From assembly GCA_038746745.1 (NCBI GenBank), contig JBCDKJ010000013.1, positions 1-64,000 of the forward strand: a DNA stretch of 64,000 nt, in the 5' to 3' direction. This document shows positions 43,924 to 53,469 of this stretch, one piece after another; position 1 is the stretch's first letter; the number at the start of each line of letters is the position of its first letter. Source of the DNA: JANQIO01 sp038746745. Lineage in GTDB: Bacteria; Pseudomonadota; Gammaproteobacteria; Pseudomonadales; Halieaceae. A model generated the notes under the pieces. It was not told the DNA's origin, ran no database searches, and saw nothing but the letters and a program-made list of their open reading frames with translations. The position numbers and the translations under genes are program-made.

Positions 43924-43940
43924 ACCACAGGAGAGAGACA

Positions 43941-45119
43941 ATGACTGACGCCGTGATCGTGTCCACCGCACGTACCCCAATAGGCAAGGCTTATCGGGGA
44001 GGCTTTAACAATCTGAGCGGCGCTACGCTGGGCGCGGCCGCCGTCACCGAGGCCGTGCGTAGAGCCGGAATTGACCCTGCAGAGGTCGACGACGTGGTCA
44101 TGGGCGCCGCTCTTCAGCAGGGTGCAACGGGCAGCAATATCGCGCGCCAAATCGCGCTGCGTGCGGGGCTGCCGGTCACGGTGTCGGGCATGACACTGGA
44201 CCGCCAGTGTTCGTCCGGCCTGATGGCGGTAGCTACGGCTGCCAAGCAGGTGCTGCACGATGGCATGGATGTGGTTGTCGGCGGTGGCCTTGAATCCATC
44301 AGCCTGGTGCAGAACGAACACATGAATCTGCATCGCGCCGCCGATGAAGAACTGGTCGCCATGCATCCCAGTATTCATATGCCGATGCTGCAAACGGCAG
44401 AAGTTGTTGCGGACCGTTACAGCATCAGCCGTGACCAAATGGATGAATACGGCTTACAGAGCCAGCAGCGTACTGCGGCTGCCTACGACGCAGGTCGCTA
44501 CAGTGAGGAGTTGGTGCCGGTGACCTGCAAGCGCATCACCTGGGATAAAGAGACCGGTGAACAGGGCGAGGCCGAGGTGACGGTAAGTGCTGACGAGGGC
44601 GTTCGCGCTACCACGGCAGAGGGCCTGGCTGGCCTGAAGACGGTAATTGAAGGTGGCACCATCACTGCCGGCAATGCGTCACAGCTTTCCGATGGCTCTG
44701 CAGCTCAGGTTGTCATGAGCGCCAAGCTTGCTGAGCAGAAAGGGCTTGAGCCGCTGGGCATTTATCGCGGCATTGCTGTGGCGGGCTGTGAGCCCGATGA
44801 AATGGGTATTGGCCCGGTGTTCGCTGTGCCTAAACTGCTGAAGCAACACGGTCTGAGCGTGGACGACATCGGCTTGTGGGAACTCAATGAGGCCTTCGCG
44901 GTGCAGGTTATTTACTGCCGCGACAAGCTCGGCATCGATAATGACAAACTGAATGTAGACGGCGGCGCGATTTCTATCGGTCATCCCTACGGCATGAGTG
45001 GCTCACGTATGATTGGTCATGCCCTTATTGAGGGTAAGCGTCGCGGCGTTAAATACGTGGTGATTACGATGTGCGTCGGTGGCGGAATGGGCGCTGCCGG
45101 TCTGTTTGAGGTAGTTTGA
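43941..45119 (+). CDS. Acetyl-CoA C-acyltransferase (thiolase)
   Basis: A 392-residue thiolase. The acyl-accepting Cys is Cys90 in LDRQCSSGLMA, and the second active-site pair is in GHPYGMSGSRM and CVGGGMGAAGL. NEAFAVQVIY is also typical. It should cleave 3-ketoacyl-CoA to acetyl-CoA, or run in reverse. The product fits the MaoC and SDR genes just upstream. The stop overlaps the next ATG by one base. Confidence 0.94.
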   Translation: MTDAVIVSTARTPIGKAYRGGFNNLSGATLGAAAVTEAVRRAGIDPAEVDDVVMGAALQQGATGSNIARQIALRAGLPVTVSGMTLDRQCSSGLMAVATAAKQVLHDGMDVVVGGGLESISLVQNEHMNLHRAADEELVAMHPSIHMPMLQTAEVVADRYSISRDQMDEYGLQSQQRTAAAYDAGRYSEELVPVTCKRITWDKETGEQGEAEVTVSADEGVRATTAEGLAGLKTVIEGGTITAGNASQLSDGSAAQVVMSAKLAEQKGLEPLGIYRGIAVAGCEPDEMGIGPVFAVPKLLKQHGLSVDDIGLWELNEAFAVQVIYCRDKLGIDNDKLNVDGGAISIGHPYGMSGSRMIGHALIEGKRRGVKYVVITMCVGGGMGAAGLFEVV

Positions 45120-46102
45120 TGCGGGCTCTTGTCTGTCATGAACTGGGACCAGGCACCGGCGAGGCGCTGCGCTTGGAATCCGACTGGGCCGTGCCGGCAC
45201 TGGGTGAGCAGGATGTGTTAATCGATGTGAAGGCGGCAGGGCTAAACTATCCTGACGTGCTTATCATTCAGGGAAAATATCAGTTTCAGCCCGAGTTACC
45301 CTTTATCGTCGGTGGTGAATTCTCCGGCGTTGTGAAAGCCGTTGGGGACAAGGTCACTCGTTTCTCGCCAGGCGATGAAGTGATATCCATGGGGTCGGTG
45401 GGTGGCTTTACCGAGCAGGCCGTGGTGCATGAAATGGCGGCTTTTCCCAAGCCCGCTGCTCTCAGCTTTGAACAGGCGGCCGGCATCGCCATTACGTACT
45501 TCACGACGTATCACGCTTTGGTGCAACGTGCGCAGCTGAAAGAGGGCGAAACGCTGCTGGTGCTGGGCGCAGCCGGCGGTGTGGGCACCACCGCCGTTGA
45601 ACTGGGCAAGCTGATGGGTGCCAAGGTGATTGCCGCTGCCAGCTCAGATGAAAAGCTACAGATCTGCAGAGATCTCGGTGCGGACGAGCTTATCAACTAC
45701 AGCGACACCTCGCTGAAGGATTCGATCAAAGCGCTCACCGATGGCAAAGGTGTCGATGTTGTCTACGATCCGGTCGGTGGCGACTACTCCGAACAGGCGC
45801 TGCGCGGCATGGCCTGGAACGGTCGATTTCTCGTAATAGGTTTTGCGGCAGGTGACATTCCCAAAGTGCCCTTGAATTTGACCCTGTTGAAGGGATGCTC
45901 CATCTTGGGCGTTTTCTGGGGTCGCTTCACCGGCGAAGAGCCTGAAGTGAACCTGGCAAATATCGAAGCTCTCTGGGCACTGTTTGAGGCGGGCAAACTG
46001 AAACCGGTGGTCACTGACTGTTTCCCCATCGAGAAGTATCAAGACGCGTTCACCTGTATGGCCGAGCGTCGCGCCCGTGGAAAAGTGATCTTAACTTTCT
46101 AA
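45119..46102 (+). CDS. NADPH:quinone oxidoreductase-like zinc-free MDR protein
   Basis: A 327-residue medium-chain reductase from ATG 45119; TTG three bases before is the alternative. AAGLNYPDVLIIQGKYQ, GGEFSGVV and the nucleotide fold VLGAAGGVGTTAVELGKLMGA place it with QOR/crotonyl-CoA-reductase-like proteins, and no zinc cysteines are seen. In a lipid operon it might reduce an enoyl thioester or a quinone. The precise reaction is undetermined. Confidence 0.85.
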   Translation: MRALVCHELGPGTGEALRLESDWAVPALGEQDVLIDVKAAGLNYPDVLIIQGKYQFQPELPFIVGGEFSGVVKAVGDKVTRFSPGDEVISMGSVGGFTEQAVVHEMAAFPKPAALSFEQAAGIAITYFTTYHALVQRAQLKEGETLLVLGAAGGVGTTAVELGKLMGAKVIAAASSDEKLQICRDLGADELINYSDTSLKDSIKALTDGKGVDVVYDPVGGDYSEQALRGMAWNGRFLVIGFAAGDIPKVPLNLTLLKGCSILGVFWGRFTGEEPEVNLANIEALWALFEAGKLKPVVTDCFPIEKYQDAFTCMAERRARGKVILTF

Positions 46103-46115
46103 GTAGGCGTCGCTC

Positions 46116-47258
46116 GTGATGCAGGCATTCACCTTTAACACCGCTGCAAGCATCATCTTTGAGCCCGGTGCCAGCCTCAAGCTGGCAGAGCACTGTCAGC
46201 GGCTGCAGGTAAGACGGCCGCTGCTGGTAACAGACCCCGGGCTTATAGCGTTGGGGTTGCTGGAACCTGTGATCCACGCGCTCACTCAGGCCGGCCTGCC
46301 GCCGCTACTCTTTGATCAAGTACGTGAAGATCCGCCGGACAGCGTTATTCTTTCCGCTGCCGCGATGGCCAGGGACGCGGGCGCCGACGGCGTGATAGCG
46401 GTTGGCGGTGGCAGTTCTATGGATGTTGCTAAACTGGTGGCGGTGCTTCTGGTCGGCGAGCAGCCCCTGGAAACCCTGTACGGTGTGGATCAGGTCCACA
46501 GTGGCAGGTTGCCGCTGGTGCTGGTGCCCACCACCGCCGGGACGGGTTCTGAAGTGACGCCGGTCGCGGTCGTGACCACTGGTGACACAACCAAAGCCGG
46601 CGTGTCTTCCAGCGTGCTGTTGCCCGACGTGGCCGTCCTCGACGCTGACCTGACGCTGGGCCTGCCGCCATTGGTCACTGCCATGACGGGGATCGATGCC
46701 ATGGTACACGCGATAGAAGCGTACACGTCACGACTTCGCAAGAACGTGATGTCAGATATCCTGGCTCGCGAAGCGCTAGTGCTTTTGTCCAGCAATATTC
46801 GAACGGCTGTGGACGAGGGCAGTGATCGAGACGCGCGCTCTCGAATGCTGCTGGGTGCCATGCTGGCTGGACAGGCCTTTGCCAACGCCCCGGTTGCTGC
46901 TGTACACGCCTTGGCCTACCCGCTGGGTGGTCATTACCACATCCCCCATGGGCTGAGTAATTCCCTGGTGTTGCCAGCGGTGATGCGCTTTAACCTCCCT
47001 CGGGCAGAACGCCTATACGCCGAGCTGGCCGCACAGGTGCTAGGCGCAGAGGCGGGTTCAGCAGACAGTCTTATTGTGGCACTGGAGGCGATCATTCGAG
47101 ACACCGGGCTGCCCGCCACCTTGTCACAGGCCAGTGTGCCGGAAGCTGATCTGCCTATGCTGGCGGAGGATGCGATGCAGCAACAGCGCTTACTGATTAA
47201 CAATCCGCGTGAAGTCAGTCGCGACGATGCGCTGGAGATCTACCGTGCGTCCTACTGA
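46116..47258 (+). CDS. Iron-containing alcohol dehydrogenase
   Basis: A 380-residue group-III alcohol dehydrogenase. The NAD loop is AVGGGSSMDVAKL. The metal ligands are seen in GIDAMVHAIEAYTSR, VHALAYPLGGHYHIPHG and surrounding residues. It should interconvert an alcohol and aldehyde. GTG at 46116 and ATG at 46119 are both possible starts. The context with P450, acyl-CoA and thiolase genes fits oxidation of fatty or medium-chain alcohols; that is inference. Confidence 0.87.
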   Translation: MMQAFTFNTAASIIFEPGASLKLAEHCQRLQVRRPLLVTDPGLIALGLLEPVIHALTQAGLPPLLFDQVREDPPDSVILSAAAMARDAGADGVIAVGGGSSMDVAKLVAVLLVGEQPLETLYGVDQVHSGRLPLVLVPTTAGTGSEVTPVAVVTTGDTTKAGVSSSVLLPDVAVLDADLTLGLPPLVTAMTGIDAMVHAIEAYTSRLRKNVMSDILAREALVLLSSNIRTAVDEGSDRDARSRMLLGAMLAGQAFANAPVAAVHALAYPLGGHYHIPHGLSNSLVLPAVMRFNLPRAERLYAELAAQVLGAEAGSADSLIVALEAIIRDTGLPATLSQASVPEADLPMLAEDAMQQQRLLINNPREVSRDDALEIYRASY

Positions 47259-47685
47259 CACCCCAACCCGTGCGGACTATGGCATCTTCTACCCTATCAC
47301 CACGCGCTGGAGTGACAACGATGTCTACGGCCACATCAATAACGTTGTTTACTATAGCTACTTTGACAGCGTCGCTAATCAGTACCTGATTGAGCAAGGG
47401 GGTTTGCAGCTGCCCAATGACCCGGTAGTAGGGTATGTCGTGAACTCAGGTTGTCAGTACCTTGCGGCGCTGGCTTACCCACAGCGGCTGGAGGGGGGTC
47501 TAAGAGTGGAGCAGCTTGGCACAAGCTCTGTGCGCTACGGGATTGGAATCTTTAGCGAGGGTGAAGAGGCGCCAGCTGCATTTGGTCATTTTGTACACGT
47601 GTTTGTCGATCGCGCCAGCAATCAGTCTGTGCCAATACCCGAAAACCTCCGCGAGGCGCTGCAGCGCTTACTGACCCAGGATTAG
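47245..47685 (+). CDS. 4-hydroxybenzoyl-CoA thioesterase-like hotdog protein
   Basis: A 146-residue hotdog thioesterase. GTG at 47245 has GGAG 7 bases before it and overlaps the dehydrogenase stop by 14 bp. The family stretch TRWSDNDVYGHINNVVYYSYFDSVAN carries the active-site Asp. It would hydrolyse an acyl-CoA ester and could recycle CoA in this lipid operon. Its stop overlaps the stop of the convergent CHAD gene. Confidence 0.88.
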   Translation: MRPTDTPTRADYGIFYPITTRWSDNDVYGHINNVVYYSYFDSVANQYLIEQGGLQLPNDPVVGYVVNSGCQYLAALAYPQRLEGGLRVEQLGTSSVRYGIGIFSEGEEAPAAFGHFVHVFVDRASNQSVPIPENLREALQRLLTQD

Positions 47686-48494
47686 TTGCCTTCCGTGCCG
47701 CCGCTGTGCCTTTCCAGCAGTTTGGCTCGGGCCGCCATCACATGCCGAGTCTCCTTCAGGCAGCGCATGCTCTCCGCGAACAACTCAGTATCCAATCGGG
47801 CGATGGCTTCCCGTGCGGAGCGTTCATTCGCCGGCATTTCTCTGTCAACAACCTGCAGCAGCTCCCGATGCATGAGACAGTCGTGCCAGGCGCCAAGGTG
47901 CTCTTGTATCCGTTCGCACAGGGCGACGGGCTCATCCACAGTGCCCGGCGGGAATGACTCCAGATTGTAGCGAAGATCTTTAATCGCACTGCGGAGCTTA
48001 TGCCAACTGCGATTATCACCATTGGCCTGGGCGCGTTGCCAGGACTGTTCCACACGCACGCGAGCCTCGCCGATTTGGGAATCGGGGCCGGGCGGCGCCC
48101 GCTCATCTTCAAACGCTTTCTCCAGATAAGCGGACATATGTGAGGCAGTCTCATCCCAGGCCTGATTGCGCAGGGAGCGCACCACGTCCTTCCAGATTTG
48201 CCGACGATGGCCGTCAACGACCTCTATCAACGCGACAGGCTGCTGATCCTGGGGCAGGTTGTCCAGGCGCTCTGCCAGGGTGTCCCAGTCCCTGGCAGGG
48301 TTGGTGTGACTGATCAGGTAACCCCATTCTCTGCGCAACTGCCATGCGCCAGGCTGCTCTTCAAACCGCAGCAGGCTGCGCAGACGACGCACAGATACCC
48401 GCAGCTGATGCAGATCGTACTCGGAGTGCTCATCCAGCAAAGCCTGACGCCGCAGTACCACATTCTCCAGCAGCTCAGTGAGGGTAGCTTTCAT
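47682..48494 (-). CDS. CHAD domain protein
   Basis: A 270-residue all-helical protein. The first CHAD repeat is LHQLRVSVRRLRSLLRFEE with conserved His and Arg, and the second is WHKLRSAIKDLRYNLESF; another His is in LGAWHDCLMH. CHAD domains bind polyphosphate and are linked to polyphosphate granules and CYTH enzymes. No CYTH or ppk gene is adjacent. Its ATG overlaps the upstream MFS stop as ATGA. Confidence 0.88.
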   Translation of the reverse strand: MKATLTELLENVVLRRQALLDEHSEYDLHQLRVSVRRLRSLLRFEEQPGAWQLRREWGYLISHTNPARDWDTLAERLDNLPQDQQPVALIEVVDGHRRQIWKDVVRSLRNQAWDETASHMSAYLEKAFEDERAPPGPDSQIGEARVRVEQSWQRAQANGDNRSWHKLRSAIKDLRYNLESFPPGTVDEPVALCERIQEHLGAWHDCLMHRELLQVVDREMPANERSAREAIARLDTELFAESMRCLKETRHVMAARAKLLERHSGGTEGN

Positions 48495-49678
48495 AGACGC
48501 CTCCTGCTCAGTATGAGTTGAATAAAGACTAAGACAAAGACGGCACCGCTGAAAACGCTGGGGTAGGAAGAGTCCTGCTGATAGAGCAGACCGCCGATTA
48601 CCGGGCCCGCAACAAAGCCAATGGCTGGGGAAGAGGCGACCAGGCCCGCGACAGCGCCCTGTTCCTCAGGGCTCACGGCCATGGAGGCTGCCGCAGAAAT
48701 ACTGGGCAGGGCCAAGCCGGTCCCAAGCCCAATAAACGCCATCCCCACGAGCAGATAGCCTGTTTCCTGAAAGCTGGCGATAAACCCCGCCGACAGTAGC
48801 ATGCAACCCAGCCCCGCCAACACGAACTGCTCTGGTGGCAGTTTTACCCTTTGCAGCACGATGCCCTGAGCGAAAAAAGATGCAATGGCGGCGACCATGA
48901 ACGCCCCGCCGGTGTATTGCGCGGTGGCGACACCGCTCAAATGCAGCCGGTCCTGGATGGTGAATCCCAGAGTCTGCTGAATTGCTCCAAAGCCCGAGAA
49001 CATAACAACCGCCGCAGCAATAAAGCGAAAAATTCGCGGGTCGCGATAGCGCAGCCGCGTTCGCGGCGCATGGGATTTACGCGCTACGGCCGGAATCGCG
49101 GGTAATCGCCACCAGACCAGCAGGCCGGCGATAGCCGTCAAAAGGCCGGCAAAGTACAGCGGGGCCAGCAGCCCCAGCGTGGCTAATGCGCCTGAAACGG
49201 CAGGGCCCAGTATGGTGCCGAGGGAATTGGCCGCACCCAGCTGCGCCATGGCACCCATGCGTTGTTCCGGCAAGGTAAGGTCGGCGGCGTAGGCAGAACA
49301 GGCGGGAGGCGTTGCCGCCATAATCGATGACTGCATGCAGCGCGTCAAAATGGCCAGAATATACAGCGGCAGTCCCGCCAGCAGGCCCAGTAAACCGGCC
49401 TGGAAAACGCTGGTAAACAGCACAATGCCCACGGTGAAACCGGTCAGTCCAATCAACAGTACCGGCTTGCGGCCCCTGTGATCGCTGAAGCGCCCCCAGG
49501 CAGGGGATATCCAGCCGTAGATCGCTGCGGATATGGCGATGATCGAAGTGATTTGCACCTCGCTCAGCTTCACCTCCCGACCCAGCGGCGCCAGCAGCGC
49601 GAACACCAGTGACTGGCCAATGGCGACCGTCAGCAGGCTGAAGAAGAGCAGGCTCGACTGGCTGCGGGATAGCGACAC
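48491..49678 (-). CDS. MFS transporter, TetA-like drug exporter group
   Basis: A 395-residue protein with 12 hydrophobic segments. Motif A between segments 2 and 3 is PAWGRFSDHRGRKPVLLIG, and a proline/glycine-rich motif C is near GTILGPAVSGALATLG. These indicate a drug:H+ antiporter. It lies 8 bp after the SDR stop and overlaps the CHAD gene start, so the three form one unit. Substrate unknown. Confidence 0.88.
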   Translation of the reverse strand: MSLSRSQSSLLFFSLLTVAIGQSLVFALLAPLGREVKLSEVQITSIIAISAAIYGWISPAWGRFSDHRGRKPVLLIGLTGFTVGIVLFTSVFQAGLLGLLAGLPLYILAILTRCMQSSIMAATPPACSAYAADLTLPEQRMGAMAQLGAANSLGTILGPAVSGALATLGLLAPLYFAGLLTAIAGLLVWWRLPAIPAVARKSHAPRTRLRYRDPRIFRFIAAAVVMFSGFGAIQQTLGFTIQDRLHLSGVATAQYTGGAFMVAAIASFFAQGIVLQRVKLPPEQFVLAGLGCMLLSAGFIASFQETGYLLVGMAFIGLGTGLALPSISAAASMAVSPEEQGAVAGLVASSPAIGFVAGPVIGGLLYQQDSSYPSVFSGAVFVLVFIQLILSRRRL

Positions 49679-49686
49679 TCGCCCAC

Positions 49687-50478
49687 CTAGCCAACGAAGC
49701 TTGAAAAATCGGGCCCCCGACGCAGGGAATGGCCACCATCAACATTAATGCACTGACCCGTGATCCAACGTGCCTCCCGGCCCAGGAGAAAGCGTGCGAG
49801 TTCTGCAACGTCGTCCGGCTCGCCTACGCCGGCCAGCGGTGTGTTTTCGATATAAGAGCAGTATACGTCACTGTCTTCGGGTATCCCTGCCATAATTTCA
49901 GTGGCGATAAACCCAGGCCGAATAGCATTAAAGCGCAACCCCTGCGCACCATACTCGTCCGCGGCATTGCGAATCATGGCTTCTATGCCGGCTTTGCCGG
50001 CACAGTAGGCGTGGAAAAACGGGTGCGTGATATGTCCCGCCAGTGAAGACATACCGATAAAAGCTGCCCCGCCGGCGGCGAGCATCGGAGCAATGCTGTG
50101 TTTGAGGCAGTGCAGGGTACCCAGAACATTGAGGTTTAGCACCCGGGTAAACTCGGCGGTATCGACGTCGCCATAGGGCATGGGAATACCGCCGCCGCCG
50201 GCATTGGCGATGACGCCGTGCAGGACTTCGGCAGGACCTGCCGCTTCAGTAACCATGGCTTTGACGCTGTCTTCGTCAGTGACATCTCCGGTGATGGCCT
50301 GCACGCTGCCGGGCAGGTCTGCGCTGCGAATCTCCGCCAGCGCGTTCTCCAGGCTGCTAGGGGTGCGTCCGCTGATGGTCACGGTGGCACCGTCGGCCAC
50401 CAGCCGCCTGGCGCAGGCTTTGCCAATGCCGGTGCCGCCTCCTGTGACGAGAAACCTTTGATCGGTAAGAGTGTTCAT
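49687..50478 (-). CDS. SDR family oxidoreductase
   Basis: A 263-residue short-chain dehydrogenase. The cofactor loop is VTGGGTGIGKACARRL, with VIANAGGGGI in place of the usual NNAG, and the catalytic site is SSLAGHITHPFFHAYCAGKAG (Ser, Tyr, Lys). The C-terminus WITGQCINVDGGHSL is classical. ATG 50478 is chosen; a TTG at 50493 is in frame. The substrate cannot be inferred. Confidence 0.87.
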   Translation of the reverse strand: MNTLTDQRFLVTGGGTGIGKACARRLVADGATVTISGRTPSSLENALAEIRSADLPGSVQAITGDVTDEDSVKAMVTEAAGPAEVLHGVIANAGGGGIPMPYGDVDTAEFTRVLNLNVLGTLHCLKHSIAPMLAAGGAAFIGMSSLAGHITHPFFHAYCAGKAGIEAMIRNAADEYGAQGLRFNAIRPGFIATEIMAGIPEDSDVYCSYIENTPLAGVGEPDDVAELARFLLGREARWITGQCINVDGGHSLRRGPDFSSFVG

Positions 50479-50584
50479 TGCTATCGACGCCAAGTCCTTA
50501 CGGGAGCGTAAGTGTAGCCTTTCGCCGGTGGGGCGTCCCGCATGACCGTCACAGAGTCGACAAGGCTGTGGGTGCTAGGTCTGT

Positions 50585-52516
50585 CTAGGGCAGCCGGGCG
50601 AGATTTACTACCGTGTCCTGGGAGTTGGCGATGCGCAGGTGAGGTAGATCGTTTTTGCGGCTGAGGCCGTGCACCTCTACATGCCGCTGGGTCAACAAAA
50701 TCGAGCGCAGGTACTCCAGCACATCAGAGCTGATCACCTGCCCGGGCACCAGGACCGGTACGCCGGGTGGATAAGGCGTGATCTGGTCGGCGCTGATCGC
50801 GTCAATCAGATCAAGGTTCAGGGCAGTATTGGTATCCATCAGCGGCACCACCTGGCCACGCTCAAAGAACACGTCTCTCGGCAGGCACGCGATAGCACCG
50901 GGAGCGGGCAGTGGCGGCGGCGGGTTTTGTGATGCCGCCGGCGGCTGAGCCGGTGACTGTCGCGCCATGCGTTTGAGCGCGGTCTCCAAGCGCATCACCT
51001 TGCCCAGAGTGGTGCCTATGGTGAGCAGCAGGGTAATCGTATTGAAGGTCGTTTTTTCCACCTGAATGTTATGGGCCTCAAACAGCTCCACTTGCACCGC
51101 ATCCGCGGTTTTACCGGTTCCGCTAATATCGACGGTCAGTTTGGTTGGGTCCAGTCGTATGCCATCTTCAGCCAGTTCATCAGGCAGCATGTCGGGTAGC
51201 TCCAGCACCCGGAACACCCCGGTAGCGTTAATGGAATCGCGCAGGCGCGCGGCCAGGTCCAGCGTCCGGCTCAGCAGGGCATAACCCTCCATGCTCATCT
51301 GTTTTCTGGCCACGTCGAGGCTGGCGATGATGGCATAGTGTGGGCTGGTAGAGGCGTGCATATTGAAATGCTCGCGAAAGCGTTGTTCGTTGAAGTCGGG
51401 GTCGCGCACGTGAATCATGCTGGCCTGGGAAAATGCGGACAGCATTTTGTGGGTGGATTGGGTGACGTAGTCGGCGCCGTATTCCAGCGCTGTAGGGCGC
51501 AGCGCAGGATGAAAGGCGGCATGGGCGTACCAGGCCTCATCGATGATGACCTTGATCCCGCGTTCGTGGGCTCGCGCTACGATAGGCGCCAGGTCATAGC
51601 GTAATCCGTCATAGGTGCAGCTGGTTAGCAGCAGGGCGCGAGCATCGGGATGTTCGTCTATGGCTTGGAAAATGCAGGCCTGAGTCACCGGCCCATATAG
51701 CCCGTAGCGCACCCGCAGGGATGAGGGCAGATAGACGGGCATTGCACCGCACAGAATAACGCCGTGGTGAGCCGACTTATGGCTGCCTCTGTCCAGAAGC
51801 ACCTTGTCGCCGGGGTGGAGCAGGCTCTGGAGGATGACCTTATTCGCCGTCGATGTGCCGTTAGTGGCAAAAAATGTGCGCTCGGCGCCAAAGGCTCGTG
51901 CTGCCAGATTCTGTGCCTGCTCAATCACGCTGTGGGGCTCCAGCAGGCTGTCCAGCATTTGCACCGAGACCGACAGGTCTGCTTCAAAGATATGTTCCCC
52001 GAGGAAGCGATAAAACTCCGCCACCCAGGGGCTATCTTTCATACTGTCACCGCCGGAATGCCCGGGCGTATGCCAGGCATCCTTTGCACCGTGTACGTAG
52101 TGCTTCAAGGTGTCGGCAAAAGGTGTGGCCGCCTTTTGCACAATGGCTGCTATCACCTCCTGCAACGCTGCAAAGAAGTCATCATCAGTGTCGTCCAGAT
52201 AACCGTCGATCGACAGGGAGATCAGTTCATCGATGTGCTCCTTCTGGGCTTGTGTTAGCGCCACAAAATGATTCACGTGGGGTCTGCGTTGAAGACAGCG
52301 CTGTACAAGCTCACCCGCGTTGAAGCTATGAACGATCAGCGCCTGAAGAGCAGGGCGCGTCAGAATCTCCGCGAGTGTGTCTCGCTCGGTTGCCACAAGA
52401 ATTTCAAGATCATCCTCGGCATAGTGCTCCTGCGCTGCGCTCAGCAAGCCTGGTTGCCAGCGCTGTGCAAACGCCGCATCCTCACTGTAGATCGCGATCT
52501 CTATAGGGGGCTTCAT
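50585..52516 (-). CDS. Orn/Lys/Arg decarboxylase, PLP fold type I
   Basis: A 643-residue decarboxylase. Residues 1-130 are a response-regulator-like wing domain. The PLP domain has DAWHTPGHSGGDS, FFATNGTSTANKVI, the Asp of IIDEAWYAHAAFHP, and the Schiff-base Lys357 in QSTHKMLSAFSQ. After about 535 an unusual Pro/Ala-rich stretch (SPAQPPAASQNPPPPLPAP) links to the C-terminal domain with PYPPGVPVLVPGQVI. It makes a diamine (cadaverine, putrescine or agmatine) from a basic amino acid. The product may connect with the polyamine genes at 4.8-8.7 kb; the exact substrate is uncertain. Confidence 0.88.
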   Translation of the reverse strand: MKPPIEIAIYSEDAAFAQRWQPGLLSAAQEHYAEDDLEILVATERDTLAEILTRPALQALIVHSFNAGELVQRCLQRRPHVNHFVALTQAQKEHIDELISLSIDGYLDDTDDDFFAALQEVIAAIVQKAATPFADTLKHYVHGAKDAWHTPGHSGGDSMKDSPWVAEFYRFLGEHIFEADLSVSVQMLDSLLEPHSVIEQAQNLAARAFGAERTFFATNGTSTANKVILQSLLHPGDKVLLDRGSHKSAHHGVILCGAMPVYLPSSLRVRYGLYGPVTQACIFQAIDEHPDARALLLTSCTYDGLRYDLAPIVARAHERGIKVIIDEAWYAHAAFHPALRPTALEYGADYVTQSTHKMLSAFSQASMIHVRDPDFNEQRFREHFNMHASTSPHYAIIASLDVARKQMSMEGYALLSRTLDLAARLRDSINATGVFRVLELPDMLPDELAEDGIRLDPTKLTVDISGTGKTADAVQVELFEAHNIQVEKTTFNTITLLLTIGTTLGKVMRLETALKRMARQSPAQPPAASQNPPPPLPAPGAIACLPRDVFFERGQVVPLMDTNTALNLDLIDAISADQITPYPPGVPVLVPGQVISSDVLEYLRSILLTQRHVEVHGLSRKNDLPHLRIANSQDTVVNLARLP

Positions 52517-52538
52517 GGCTCCAGCTTAACGTAGAGCG

Positions 52539-53372
52539 TCAGTCGATGGTCAGCATCTTGCTAGCGGTTACGCCCAGCAGAAACTTGAATATCTGCGGAT
52601 AGCTCGCGGGAAACATGCGCGCCACAAATGCGATGAACTTGCCGTCAAGACCAATCACCAGGCGGGGTTTCCACTTAGTAATAGCGCGCAGTATTACCTG
52701 CGCGGCCTGATCCGGTGTCGTGCGCGTGATGTCTTCGAACTGGTCCGAAAATGGAGGCTTGCGACCGTCGGGGCGGCCACTTCGCGCAGCGCGCGCGATA
52801 TTGGTCTTGACGCCGCCCGGATGCACGCAGCAGACAGAGATCTGGCTATCAGCAAGCTCCTGTCGCAGCGCTTCTGTGTAGCCACGAACGGCAAATTTTG
52901 AGGCGTTATACGCTGACTGTGTGGGTACACCTATTAAGCCGAAGACACTGGAAATGTTAACCAGACGGGCAGCGGGAGAGCGGTGCAACAGCGGCAAAAA
53001 AAACTTGCATCCATAGACAACGCCCCAGAAGTTAATCCCCATAAGCCAGCGAACGTCTTCCAGACTGTTCTCCTCCGCAGTTCCCCCGATGGTAACGCCG
53101 GCGTTATTGATCAATATGTCGACGGCCTCATGCCTTTCCGCAACGGATGCCGCCCACGCTTCCATGGCGCGCTGGTCGGACACATCCAACTGTTGAAGCT
53201 GACATTCCGGTTCCGGCTTGGTGAGTAACTGGCGCGTTTGCTCCAGTGCGTCCAACTGTATATCTGCCAACTCCAGATGGCAGCCCCGAGCATTCAGGGC
53301 GATGGCCAGTGCTCGTCCGATGCCAGAGCCGGCGCCGGTGACGACGGCTCGTTTGCCCGCAAGATCGTTCAT
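52539..53372 (-). CDS. SDR family oxidoreductase, acetoin-dehydrogenase-like subgroup
   Basis: A 277-residue short-chain dehydrogenase from ATG 53372 with GAGGG upstream. AVVTGAGSGIGRALAIALNARG, NNAGVTIGG and the catalytic SSVFGLIGVPTQSAYNASKFAV are clear. The C-terminal part (ARMFPASYPQIFKFLLG) is hydrophobic and may touch the membrane, as in several lipid-active SDRs. It is upstream of the decarboxylase on the same strand, 22 bp apart. Substrate unknown. Confidence 0.87.
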   Translation of the reverse strand: MNDLAGKRAVVTGAGSGIGRALAIALNARGCHLELADIQLDALEQTRQLLTKPEPECQLQQLDVSDQRAMEAWAASVAERHEAVDILINNAGVTIGGTAEENSLEDVRWLMGINFWGVVYGCKFFLPLLHRSPAARLVNISSVFGLIGVPTQSAYNASKFAVRGYTEALRQELADSQISVCCVHPGGVKTNIARAARSGRPDGRKPPFSDQFEDITRTTPDQAAQVILRAITKWKPRLVIGLDGKFIAFVARMFPASYPQIFKFLLGVTASKMLTID

Positions 53373-53418
53373 TGCAATTCCCTCTGAGTGACAGCCGATC
53401 ATAGGCCCTGATCGCGGA

Positions 53419-53424
53419 TTGACA
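53419..53424 (+). promoter_or_regulatory. Possible -35 element of the carAB promoter
   Basis: A perfect TTGACA lies in the spacer between the divergent SDR and carA genes, about 270 bp before carA. No convincing -10 is found 16-18 bp downstream (AATTCA at 53442 is the nearest), so this is tentative. Confidence 0.3.
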
Positions 53425-53469
53425 AGCATTTCTATGGACACAATTCAGGCCTTATCGTAGACTCACGCT

